From contig BCLD01000014.1 of NCBI GenBank assembly GCA_001600875.1, positions 401,475 through 465,474 on the forward strand: DNA of 64,000 bases, in the 5' to 3' direction. The notes below the pieces were generated by a model, which saw only the letters and a list, made by a program, of their open reading frames with translations, was not told the DNA's origin and did no database searches. Source of the DNA: Solicoccozyma terricola. Lineage: Eukaryota; Basidiomycota; Tremellomycetes; Filobasidiales; Piskurozymaceae. Shown here piece by piece: positions 44,004-54,432 of this stretch (position 1 is the first letter of the stretch; each line of letters starts with the position of its first letter). A program made the position numbers and the translations under genes.

Positions 44004-46009
44004 TCACTTGACGTGGATAGATTTGACCTCGGTGTAGTTTGCAAGAGCATATTCACCGAGCTCTGAAGGACGCGGGGCGGGGCGGGGCGGGGCGTAGCGT
44101 AGGCGTAGAACGTCAGGATTTCCGGGAAATATGAATGTGGGCAAATGCCGGTCCAAAAGACTCACCTCGTCCAATACCCGATGACTTGAAACCGCCGAAT
44201 GGAACATTGGGGTGAAGCTGGTTGTAACAGTTGATCCAAACTGTACCTGCGTGCAATTTCTGAGAAACCCTAGTTGCCTTTGCGATATCCTTTGTGAACA
44301 CGGCTGAAGCCAAACCGTATTCGGTATCGTTTGCTTGAGCGATAACATCGGCTTCGTCTTTGAATTTGACGAGAACGACTACTGGACCAAAGATTTCTTC
44401 TTGGACGATCTTCATGTTTGGTTTAACGTTGGAGAATACGGTTGGTTCGATAAAGTATCCCTTATCTCCAAGCCTGTTACCTCCCATCTCACAGGTAGCA
44501 CCCTCTGCTTTACCTTGTTCGATGTAACTCATGATTCGGTCGTATTGAATCTGAGAGATTTGAGGACCTTGGAAGGTTTCCGCAGCGAATGGATCTCCAA
44601 CCTTGTGTTTGGCTGATTGAGCAAGGAACTTTTCCCTGAATTCCTCGTAAATGGATTCCTCGACAAAGACCCTTGAACCAGCGCAACAACATTGACCGTG
44701 GTTCAAAAAGATACCAAAGCAAGCCCATTTAACGGCTTGATCGATATCAGCGTCAGCGAATACGATGTTTGGTGATTTACCACCTAATTCGAGAGTGATG
44801 TTCTTGAGGTTTGAAGATGCAGCGGCTTTCATTACCATTCGACCGACGGCAGTTGAACCGGTGAAAGCGACTTTACGAATCTTCATGTGGGATGAGATGG
44901 AAGCTCCGATGGTTGCTCCGTAACCGTTGAGGATGTTGACAGCTCCCTGTTGGGGGGGGGGGGGGGGGGATTCGGTTCGAATCATATCGGCTGANNNNNN
45001 NNNNNNNNNNNNNNNNNNNNNNNNNNNNNNNNNNNNNNNNNNNNNNNNNNNNNNNNNNNNNNNNNNNNNNNNNNNNNNNNNNNNNNNNNNNNNNNNNNNN
45101 NNNNNNNNNNNNNNNNNNNNNNNNNNNNNNNNNNNNNNNNNNNNNNNNNNNNNNNNNNNNNNNNNNNNNNNNNNNNNNNNNNNNNNNNNNNNNNNNNNNN
45201 NNNNNNNNNNNNNNNNNNNNNNNNNNNNNNNNNNNNNNNNNNNNNNNNNNNNNNNNNNNNNNNNNNNNNNNNNNNNNNNNNNNNNNNNNNNNNNNNNNNN
45301 NNNNNNNNNNNNNNNNNNNNNNNNNNNNNNNNNNNNNNNNNNNNNNNNNNNNNNNGGAGGGGAGGGGGAAGGTCATGCGGGGCTCAGTGGGGGGGGGGGG
45401 GGGGGGGGGGTGGAGGGGTTGTGGGAGGGGGGGAGGGAGGATTAATACAAGGGGAAAAAAAAGGGACGAAATGCGAGGAATTCTAACAACTCACTTCCCC
45501 ATTTGGTATCGAAGCATGCTTGAGCTGCATCGACTGCTGTGTCGAGGTCTGTTGGGAGGAGGGAGGGAAAGGAAGAAGAGAGGAGGGAAGGGAAGGGAAG
45601 AGAAGAGAAGACGAAGTGGTAGAGAAGGGAAGGGAAGGGAATAAGACGAGAAGTGTGAAGAAGAGAGGGAAGAAGGAAGAAGTGAGGAACAAGGAAGAAG
45701 GAACAAGTGGGAAAAGAGAAAGGAAAAAGGAAGAAAGGGGAAAAAAACGCGTGGTCAGGGATGGCTGGCTACGCAGCAAGCTCGCTAGCTCGCTAAGAAC
45801 GAAAATAAAATATCTCCCCTCCTCAACTCACCAGCATCTGTCGCCTCTGCTACTTTCCCAACTACCTCCCCAGTTGAAGGATTAATAACATCGATAGTCT
45901 TTCCAGATGAACCATCTACGAATTTCCCATTGATGAACAAGCCAGTTGGGAAAGTGGATTTACCCTTGAATACACCGTGGGATGTGAAGTCGTAAGAGAA
46001 GGAAGTCAT
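44004..46009 (-). CDS. NAD(P)-dependent aldehyde dehydrogenase, interrupted by assembly gap
   Basis: ALDH-superfamily enzyme oxidising aldehydes to acids. ATG at 46009; exon 1 gives [20 protein letters not shown] and [19 protein letters not shown] 283-bp pyrimidine-rich intron (45549-45831) leads to [18 protein letters not shown] (45548-45495). A run of N (44995-45355) then hides roughly 120 residues of the NAD-binding domain. From 44946: [20 protein letters not shown], the NAD-binding [17 protein letters not shown], the catalytic Glu in [19 protein letters not shown], the catalytic Cys in [37 protein letters not shown] and [12 protein letters not shown]. After a GC-rich intron it ends [19 protein letters not shown] at 44004. 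No mitochondrial leader, so cytosolic is likely. The final codon sits on a GTGAGT donor: splicing would replace Lys-stop with a short tail ending near 43905. The gene is probably intact and only the assembly is broken. Confidence 0.9.
44952..44969. repeat. G18 homopolymer (C18 on the coding strand of the ALDH intron)
   Basis: Eighteen G. On the minus strand it is C18 directly before AACAG, the acceptor of the ALDH exon starting at 44946. The N run begins 25 bp away. Confidence 0.9.
44995..45355. other. Assembly gap (361 N) inside aldehyde dehydrogenase
   Basis: Run of N between a G18 tract (44952-44969) and a G-rich stretch with G22 (45389-45410). The missing part of a ~500-residue ALDH is about 120-130 residues, close to the length of the gap. 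Confidence 0.99.
45389..45410. repeat. G22 homopolymer
   Basis: Twenty-two consecutive G in an intron of the aldehyde dehydrogenase, next to the N run. Confidence 0.9.
45549..45831 (-). other. Polypyrimidine-rich intron of aldehyde dehydrogenase
   Basis: Predicted intron 1 (donor GTGAGT, acceptor CAACAG). On the + strand, 45549-45745 is almost pure purine with GGGAA/GAAGA repeats, so the sense strand is nearly pure pyrimidine over about 200 nt. Confidence 0.8.
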
Positions 46010-46950
46010 GGTTGGAGGGAAGAAGGTAATGCTTTGGAGTTGGATTGTGGGTTGTGGGTTGGTGGGTTGGTGTGTGTGTGTGTGGTGGATGTGTGTGTGG
46101 TAGTTGTGTGGCAGCGTGTGGTTGTGTTCTCCGGTGTTGGTTGGTTATATACTCGTCGTGGCAATCCCTTGGCCCCCTCCGCTCTCGGCAGCAATTGCCC
46201 GCCTGCCCGGTCCCCTGCCCGTGCCCCTCCCCGGTCAGGTGCGACCTCCGACCCAACCCGCGGGGGCCCTCCCCCACAATCCCCACCCCCGCCTCCACTT
46301 TCGCGAGGGGGGGCGGGGGGGTCAAAGCGCGAAGGGGGTGTCATCCAGTCATCCACTAGCACACCGGGGGGGTCCGCTCGCTCGGCCGGATGATGTAGCG
46401 GAGTGGACAGACAGTATAGGGCATCCCACTGCCATTGCCACGACCCCGACCACCGACAAACACCCAACGAAAACAGCTATAGATCAATCAATCAACCCGC
46501 CACCCACCCCGCCACCCAACCTACATTCCCCAGTTCCCATTTCCCGGCGCTTGGGGTAAAATTAAAAACAAACACCGCCCGCATGATTACACACACACAG
46601 CGGCGGGGTCAGCTGACCCCTTGATTCCCCGTGGGTTTTGGGATCGGGGTTTGGGTTATCTTATGGGTTCTTATTTCTCGGGCACCCCGTATCTTAGTGC
46701 GACACTTTTTCTTCCTTCATTTACCCCGCGTTTACCCCTAACAAATGGGCGTGGACTTTTTCTTTTTGGACCCGGGAGAGATTCGATCGTTTTGGGAAAA
46801 CAACGCCGTTTTAGAAGACACAACGCCTTGATTGGGTTTTTTTAAACCAGAATATTCTCACACAGGTTTTGCGTCCTTTTCTGTTAGGATTGTTCGGATG
46901 ATATCGCTGTTTGTTCTTTTACATTATTGGAAATTTCGATATTCTTTTCG
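46010..46950. promoter_or_regulatory. Upstream region of aldehyde dehydrogenase; GC-rich with palindrome
   Basis: About 940 bp between the ALDH start and the end of the nucleotidyltransferase gene. It contains a TG repeat (46070-46110), a GC-rich block with C/G runs (46165-46385), repeated CCACCC elements (46500-46525), a perfect 16-bp palindrome (46605-46620) and several CCCCT/AGGGG stress-element-like pentamers. No coding exon seen. Confidence 0.45.
46605..46620. promoter_or_regulatory. Perfect 16-bp palindrome GGGGTCAGCTGACCCC
   Basis: The sequence is identical to its reverse complement over 16 bp with an AGCT centre, about 600 bp upstream of the aldehyde dehydrogenase ATG. The arms contain GGGGTCA, and the core CAGCTG is an E-box. 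This suits a dimeric transcription factor, identity unknown. Confidence 0.5.
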
Positions 46951-49900
46951 TCAACGATTCGACGATTCCACGTTTGTCACCGCCACCGACACCGACACCG
47001 ACGCCGTCACCGCCGCCACCGCCCTAGCCTTCCTCTCCGCCCTTGTTAGTGGTGGTTCTACAACTTTCAAGATCTCATCATACGGTGGTATTTCTTCATC
47101 TAAAAGGTTTATCGTACGTTCAATTTCCTGATTCCCCCGAAATCCCACCCCCAAAAGAAAAAGTCTTAGTACGATGTACTCTCTCAAGAGAGCCAAAAAA
47201 AAAAAAAAAAACAAAAAAAAAAGTCTATCACTCACATCAAACACCCTTAGAAACGTTTCATTAATCATAGCTCTATTGCAATTCTTCTCATGTAAGAACG
47301 GATCTTGAATGACCAATGCAGATGATGTCCAATTCCAAGGTTGACCATCAGGAGATACCGGTGGTTCGTCTTTTGGAGTATTACGATCTGGACGACGTCG
47401 ACGACGACCACCACCGTTTCGGGATCCGTTAGGGGTTTGTTGATTGGTGTTCAATGTCCGATTTGTGATTTTCATCGTAGTATCGCCATTTCTGCCGCCA
47501 CCGCCACCGCCACCGTCGCCTATCATCCCCAACCCATCCTCATCTTCATCCTTATCCATCATTTCATCCCCATTCGTCATCACCTTCCTTTCAGATTTCC
47601 ACCTTTTCAATTCCTCTTCATTCATCAACGTTCCTTCCTTCCCAACGGGTCGACCACGATCGATCAAACCACCATGAAACACGCTAAACGCAACATATCT
47701 CGTATCTGGAATTCCCTTTAAACTTTCAACATTCCTAATCTTACTACGATCTGGGAATCTCATTTCTTCCACCTGAGAATCCATTGCCCCTCGATAAAAT
47801 TTGAAAAACCCACAAACAACATCCCGAATATCAGGATGTGGATTCGATGGTTTCCAAGTATCACCAGGTAAGAGTTCATCTACGAATCCAGGTGATAAAC
47901 GGATTCCTGTAGGTTGATTCCATCCGACGTATGCGTAGCATTTTTCTCGACCGGCTTGAAGTACTCGTTTAGGATCTTGAAGATTTGGAAGTAGACCTTG
48001 AGTTTGAAGGTAGGATATGCACATGAGTCCGAGAGTATATGATGAAAAAGTAGGTGGTCCCTTGGCTCCTAATAAAAAGGTTATAACCAGGTTTCGCAAC
48101 GTCAGCGATCTCCCTTATGGTCCATTGTCTTTCAAGCGCATCACCTCACCTGAAGCATCGTTGAGATTCCTTCGTTTCGCCCACAATTTGACAAAATGGA
48201 TCAGAGGTCGGAGGGTGTATGGTGAAATTCGACAATAAGCTAGCATTAGACTCGAATTATACCATCCTCCGCTGGTTCAACAGGATGATAGTCAGTCAAA
48301 TGTGCTGCGGGAAAACACACGCACACCAACAAAAAAAAACACATCGACGACGACTCACAGATCGTTGATATTCAGATCCAACGCGATCTTTGACACTGGA
48401 TCTTGGAATTTGACTGAAAGCGATGATAGACCCGTAGTTGCATCAATGATCAGAGGACCACATCACTGATCGTACCTGCCGTCGACTTACCAATCGGTGT
48501 AGAAGCAAATTTGATCGGTTGAACGTCTTCGAATGATGCATCCCTAAGAGCATTTGCTATAGGATAAACGTTGTATACCGGTGGGAACGAAGGATTATTC
48601 AGACCACCTTGGCCCCAGAGATCAGGAGTATCTGATGGACAGACGATGATGATGAGATATCAGTCAAGAAGCGAACCGACTAAACTCCCACTCACATCCT
48701 TTCGGGTTGGAAAAATCCTGTAGAACAGGCAGAATCAATGAGCTGAAACGCCCCCTCGAGTTTACACCACCAACAAACACCCACTCTATACATCAAATCC
48801 AAATCCACCTTCTCTCCCTCATGATCGATACATTCTCCACCCCAACTACAACTCCCAAACACATCAACTATTCCATTCAGTCTCGGCCATCTCCGCTTTA
48901 ACGCGCTCTCCACTCTCTGTACTGTCGCCGCCACACGTCGTTTCTCGGTTTCCGACGGAGCACTCTTTATCCACATTTGCATGATTGCGATTGAGGCGGG
49001 ACTGCGTTTAGCTGGGTCCAGTAGGTAGGATGGGACTGTATGTCTTGGATCCTGATGATTGCGAGTCCATTCGTATGCAGAGACGTAAGGTATGGTGCTT
49101 TGACCCCATACATTAGGAGAGCTCATCGGTGGTCTTGGTTGATACCTCTCCATGGAGTCATATGCGTGATTTCTATTTCGTGATGTTTGACCATAATATC
49201 CTGCTGTAGATGGAAAGGCAGGACGGTATGGAGATCGAGGTCTATCGGGAGATAAGGCAGTGTCACCGTGGGCGGCTTGACTTGGTCGTTGTTGTCGCTC
49301 CACTTGTGTACGAGGAGGAGCGCGAGGTGTTAGTCCACTGCTTCCAGGCGTTTGTCTAGGGTGATATTCCTGCTCAACTCGTTCGTGAGTTGCCGGTCGA
49401 GTTGGTAGGCCGCCTACAACACAACCACCGGGTAGACCACCACCGCGATAACCAGTTCCACGATCACGATAACCACGAGAACTTTCTCCATGACTACCAT
49501 CACCCCCAAGAGCAGTCCCATGACCGCGACCATGACCACGAGGACCATTCACACGTTCGTCCCTTTTATATTCGACTTCTCGGTCATGATTTGAAACCAG
49601 ACGCAGAGCTCCAAGCAACACGGAAGGTTGCTCTCCTGTCACCTCGTCGTCACGTACGGACCGGCCCTTGTCGGTAGAGCGTTGTCTTGGGTTACGTGAA
49701 TGGTTCGATACGTATGTTGAGATGTTGTGTTGCTTGGGTTGATTGGTAGTCATATTTGCGGGAGGTGTTTGATTGTCGAGCATGTTTATATCTGAGGTGC
49801 GAGGAACCGAGGTTGCGGATCGGGGTTTACGATTTCTAGGACGTTTCCGATTCGACGGTCCAGATTCCCCTTCTGGGACCGGATGGTGTTCCTTTGTCCG

Positions 49901-49978
49901 GTGTACACCTAATCCGCCCCCCTTCACAGGCTTGGCTACCGGGTTACTGGGATCTAGCGGTGAACCTCCGGGACTCAT
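46951..49978 (-). CDS. Cid1/Trf4-type non-canonical poly(A)/poly(U) nucleotidyltransferase
   Basis: Nucleotidyltransferase of the Cid1/terminal uridylyltransferase family that adds A or U tails to RNA. ATG at 49978. A long disordered N-terminus has Arg/Gly-rich runs (DRGTGYRGGGLPGG, GPRGHGRGHGTALGGDGSHG) suggesting RNA binding. It leads to MQMWIKSAPSETEKRRVAAT and VESALKRRWPRLNGIVDVFG, the catalytic GS motif with two Asp (FGSCSWGG...VDLDLMY) and, after splicing, VKFQDPVSKIALDLNIND, which carries the third metal Asp. The helical PAP core follows: LGWYNSSLMLAYCR, LRPLIHFVKLWAKRRNLND, TFSSYTLGLMCISYLQTQGL and the PAP-associated block LVIQDPFLHEKNCNRAM. Inserted in the C-terminal half is an acidic, Gly-rich loop (DEMMDKDEDEDGLG) and an Arg run. 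The last exon ends at 46951. An in-frame ATG at 50311 would overlap the MAK11 promoter and is less likely. Whether it adds A or U cannot be read from the sequence alone. Confidence 0.85.
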
Positions 49979-50321
49979 GACGTCTCCACCATTGGCGACT
50001 ATGGAAGGTTGATGGCTCTTTCGTTGGCAGCTGAGCGTTCCAAAAGTGGGGTAAAGGCGAAGGTGGGGATGAACAACCCAGCCACTTCGGACGAGGGGGA
50101 GTGCTAAGAAACAGATGGTGACGCTGTTGAGATGTTCAAGACGGTGATAGCAGTGGAATAAGAATGTTGTAGAATTATCATTGTCATACCCATTGAAAGA
50201 GGAGGACGGGCATGAAGATGAGATCCGCGGTGCGTTAAGCCTTTCAAATAATTTCCACTGAACCGGGTCTGTTACTGTTCTGTGTTGACGATCTACTCCA
50301 TCGCTCAGCAACTACATCAGC
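49979..50321. promoter_or_regulatory. Divergent promoter of nucleotidyltransferase and MAK11
   Basis: 343 bp between two divergent starts. The minus-strand frame stays open through it, so an N-terminal extension of the nucleotidyltransferase is formally possible. The encoded residues look non-conserved. Confidence 0.5.
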
Positions 50322-51995
50322 ATGCCCAAGGTCAAACCCACAAAGAAGCTTGCAGTCAGAGCTCAGCTCACCGCTGGGAAAATCGCCACGAAGGCCGCTG
50401 CATCCAGAAACGGCAAACAATCCCGTCCTACCACCCAAGTCAGCTTCAACGAAGCTGCCTCCAATACCGTTAAAGGAAAAGGAAAGGCAAAGCAACAAGA
50501 CACTTTAGCGCCAGTTGTTTCCTCCAAACCCGAGAAATCTTCCAATTCCCCACCTTCCATACCTACCACCTCCTCATTCATTATCGTCGCAGGTTCTTAC
50601 GAGAAGAACCTGTACGGTATCGAAGGAACTTTCTCTTCATCTTCCACAGCACCTAAACTTCGTCCAATCTTCATCTTCCCGGCTCATTTGAGCTGTATAA
50701 AAGCGGTCGCTTCGAGTCCTAGGGGTGGGAAATGGTTAGCTACAGGAAGTGATGATGAGTTTGTCAAGATTTGGGACTTGAAGAGGAGAAAAGAGGTTGG
50801 AGGGTTGTCTCAGCACGTTGGTGAGTTGATCACATGGCCATTCGCACTCATCATCCAGCTCTCGCGCTTACACTCTTCATCACAGGATCAATCACTTCCC
50901 TCACTTTCCCTACTAGATCCCACCTACTCTCTGCTTCTGAAGACTCCACAATTTCCCTCTTCCGGACAAACGACTGGGCCCTCCTTCGTTCCCTCAAGGG
51001 TCATTCAGGAAGAATCAACTGCATAGATGTCCATCCAAGCGGGAAAGTGGCGTTGAGTGTTGGGAACGATAAGACGTTAAAGATGTGGGATTTGATGAGA
51101 GGGAGAGGAGCGGCGAGTTTGGCTTTGGGCGCAGAGGCGGAAGTCGTTAGGTTTTCGGCCTCTGGAGCTTATTTTGCGGTACTCTTGCCGAATAGAGTGG
51201 ACATCTATGCGCTGGTGAGTCCACACTCACCAACATGACGCCGACCTGTGTACTTGCTCACGCATCTCTCATAACTGCCGACAGGACATGAAACCGATTT
51301 CCAGTATCACCCATCCTAAACGTCTCAATGACATTCAATTTGCAACTGTTCAAGACTCCTCCAACGCTGACAAGGAGCGCGAGATGTTGATTGTTGCAAC
51401 GGAGGGCGGAACTGTCCTATGCTACGAGGTGGAAGAAGCGGTGAAGCCTCAAACGGTGGACAAGGAGGGTGAGGGTGACAAAGAAGAGAGTGATGATGAT
51501 GAGGATGATGATGAGGATGAGAAGCCTAGAAGGGAGGCAGTCATGATGGCTCAATTTGGAGGTCATTCCAACCGGTGAGTTTCAAATTCCACAACGTGAC
51601 ATCAACATAGAAAGCCTGAACACCGCTATTACTTTTCCAGTGTCAAATCAGTCTCCGTGCAACGCCTACGCCTATCTGACGATCCGTCCGTCATCAAAAC
51701 CCTCTTCTCTACTGTCTCCTCAGATGGCAAGATCAACGTACACGATTTATCGCGTGCATTCACAGCAGTGGCGGATAAAGCCATAGAGCCAATCGCTTCG
51801 TACGATACTAAAGGTAGTCGACTTGTCTGCTGCACTATGGCCGAGTCGGCGGGTGGTGCTAGAGTCGTCAGAGAATCGGCTGGTGGGACTTACGAGGTGG
51901 AGGATGATGAGGAAGGAGTTGATGGTGATGATGACTTGTACGGCGATCTAGAGGGAGAGGAAGGAGAGCAGGAGTTGGAGATGGATGAGGAGTAA
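50322..51995 (+). CDS. MAK11: Mak11/PAK1IP1 WD40 60S ribosome-biogenesis factor
   Basis: WD40 protein that accompanies pre-60S particles in the nucleolus; the human homologue PAK1IP1 also binds PAK1. ATG at 50322. A Lys/Ala-rich nuclear-targeting N-terminus (KPTKKLAVRAQLTAGK) is followed by FIIVAGSYEKNLYGIEGTF, FPAHLSCIKAVASSPRGGKW, LATGSDDEFVKIWDLKRRKE and VGGLSQHV. After an intron come GSITSLTFPTRSHLLSASED, LKGHSGRINCIDVHPSGKVA, LSVGNDKTLKMWDLMRGRGA and VRFSASGAYFAVLL. Then come DMKPISSITHPKRLNDIQFA and a long acidic loop (EESDDDEDDDEDEKPRRE), and it ends in a very acidic tail (DDDLYGDLEGEEGEQELEMD). These blocks are diagnostic for Mak11. Four exons. Convergent with PRP46, 117 bp apart. Confidence 0.94.
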
Positions 51996-52112
51996 AAAAG
52001 CCCATGTAGGCAGATTTACAGATGCCCATTGCATAATGATTCCACCGGTATAAGGTGGTCGTAAAATACATCGAACCTTCCAAGTCTCGGTGAACGTCCC
52101 ACGTCCATGCTC

Positions 52113-54149
52113 TCAAGACTGCTCGGCATAGATCTTTATAGTCTTGTCCGCGCCACCAGTGATCAACCTCGTTCCAGTCCTGTCGAAAGTAGAGCAGAAC
52201 ACACCCTGCAAAGTACGACAAAGATCAGTAAGACCATTTTGCAGCTGATGCAGTCAAGTATGCTCACAGCCTCTGCATCGAGAGAACCAGGCTGAGGCAC
52301 ATCACTCATGTGCTGGAACGGTTTACCGGTCTGGTAATCCCACATAGTCAAGGAGCCATTGTCCCCACCCGAGAACAGCACACCTTCCTCGTTGACGCTC
52401 AAGGTGTTGATCATGGCCTCGTGGCCCGGGAAGTTGAATACGAAGGTACCTTCGGGACACTTCCATTTTTTGATGCTGCGAGTGTAGGAGTAAAATCAGC
52501 AGTTGAATACCGCTCTAGTTCGGAGTGCAACCCACTTGTTACCACCCGCACTAGCACTAGCGAAAGTGTACTCATGCGGTGCTATTGCCAACGCTCTCAC
52601 ACTCTTTTTGTGATGAGTTAACGTGGTCATGCTCTTGCCTGCAGCGAGATCCCAAAGCCTGCAGATGAAACTTCAAGTCAGACAAGCAAAACGTGGCTTT
52701 GCTGCCACAGGGCCAGCTCACCTGATGGTGCTGTCCATACTTCCGGTGATGACCTGTGGGTCGGAATCTTGGCATTTGACATCCGCGATCGTGCCAGTGT
52801 GTCCTGCTAGAGTCATGATGTTCGCTTTCGTTCGCATGTCCCACACCCTGGCCGTCGCATCTCGTCCAGCCGTCACCAACACGTCGAGCGTTGGGTGAAT
52901 GCTGTACACCGCCGTGATAGTATCAGTATGTAGCCTTTTGATGCGATGTGGGCAGTCGAGCGAAACTTACTCTAGCGAGTAAACACCAGACAGATGACCA
53001 TGATAATGCCGTATCACCTTGTTGACTTCTAGATCCCAACATTTTACCATCTATACCAACACCAGAAGTGGTCAGCCGTAGACCCGTGATCAAGGAGGAA
53101 ATACCAATCTCACCTTATCCTCTCCCGCTGAGAACAAATATGGATGCCGAGGACTGACAGCCAATCCTCGAACGGTCGAGATGTGTCCAGTCAAAGATAG
53201 TTTCAGCTCGCCGGATGCCAGATCCCAGATCTGCGATAGTAAGCCAAGACGTTATTAGTCGTCATAGAGAGAATGTCTTCATATTGCCCACCTTGATCAC
53301 ACGATCTCCCGCTCCCGTCGCAAACCACTGATTTCCTGGCTCGACTGCAACAGCTCGCACCCAACCCAAATGTCCCGAGATGACGGTCTTCAGCTTCCCT
53401 GTCAATGATAAAGGTGCTGATAGTCAGCTCTGGAGCTCCCTTCAGACACGAATAGCAACACGAACATGGCGCATGGTACTGCGGCTTCTCCTCCCGTTCT
53501 TGTTTCTTTCTCATCAACGCTTGTGATAACCTGGATGACGCTTGACCACCTTGTGCATCAAAGCCTTGCTGCTGACGGAACGCTACGAGTTCTTTATTGA
53601 TAGGTGCTGCTGATGTTCTACCTGCTGCCGAGCTACGAAACCATTGACGCGAATTCAATACACAATGATAAAGAGGCGCTGTTCAATTGACACATACCCG
53701 TTGGCATTCGATTCTCCTGGTCCACCTATCAACTTCATTCCATGGACACCATTCGTGATTGCTCCAGCCGACGTCGATGGTGTTGCTGCACCATGATCCT
53801 GTGGTCGTTTCGGCCCAACACCTCCAGTCTGCTTTGATTGAAGGATTGGTGGCAGGACTTGGGAGTCAGCGTATTCCGATGCCAGCTTGGATGCGGTTTT
53901 GATTCGGATTCTAAAAAATTATCAAATCGAGGTAATCAGTATCTTTCCTAGTAATCGCAATGATCTGTGCCATGCTTACGCCTTCTCCAACCCTCCAAAG
54001 TCATCCTCGCCGTTTTCAGCCAAGAACACCGCCCGGGTACGCTTCGAGCTCAGTTTCAACAGCTCGGAAAGTTGCGCGACATTGCTAGGTGGTGCTATCA
54101 GAGTGAAAGATGACGAGGGACCCGCTTCAGGCTGGACGACGCCTGACAT
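52113..54149 (-). CDS. PRP46: Prp46/PLRG1 spliceosomal WD40 protein
   Basis: Component of the Prp19/NineTeen complex in the active spliceosome. ATG at 54149 ([20 protein letters not shown]) and an N-terminal helix [20 protein letters not shown] with [10 protein letters not shown], then a disordered linker with [20 protein letters not shown] and [20 protein letters not shown]. Seven WD repeats follow: [164 protein letters not shown] and [20 protein letters not shown]. It ends [10 protein letters not shown] at 52113. The order and the [17 protein letters not shown] blocks identify Prp46 rather than Prp19 or Prp4. About ten short introns. Confidence 0.95.
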
Positions 54150-54432
54150 GATGGTGTGGCGGAGAAGGGGATGAGAGCGTTGTTGGATGCAGGGTCGAGG
54201 TTGAAGACAAGGGATGTGGACGGGGTGGTCAACATCTAAGGGCCCAAGTGGGTGCTCATGGTTTCTTCCCACGATGGGCACGTGATGCGGTGGCGAATGG
54301 GATAGCGACCCACACCCTACAGCTCAATGTTGTCGGCTTGGGCTGCCGGTGCTCAGATACATCCAAGGGGTGAGGGGGGTAATGACAGTGATCTAATTAG
54401 GTACATGCCCTCGGGATAGCCTTCGCTTGGTT

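Noticed and set aside
44949..45356. Aldehyde dehydrogenase as a broken gene
   Set aside because: The interruption is a run of N between homopolymers; flanking exons are intact, with catalytic Glu and Cys present.
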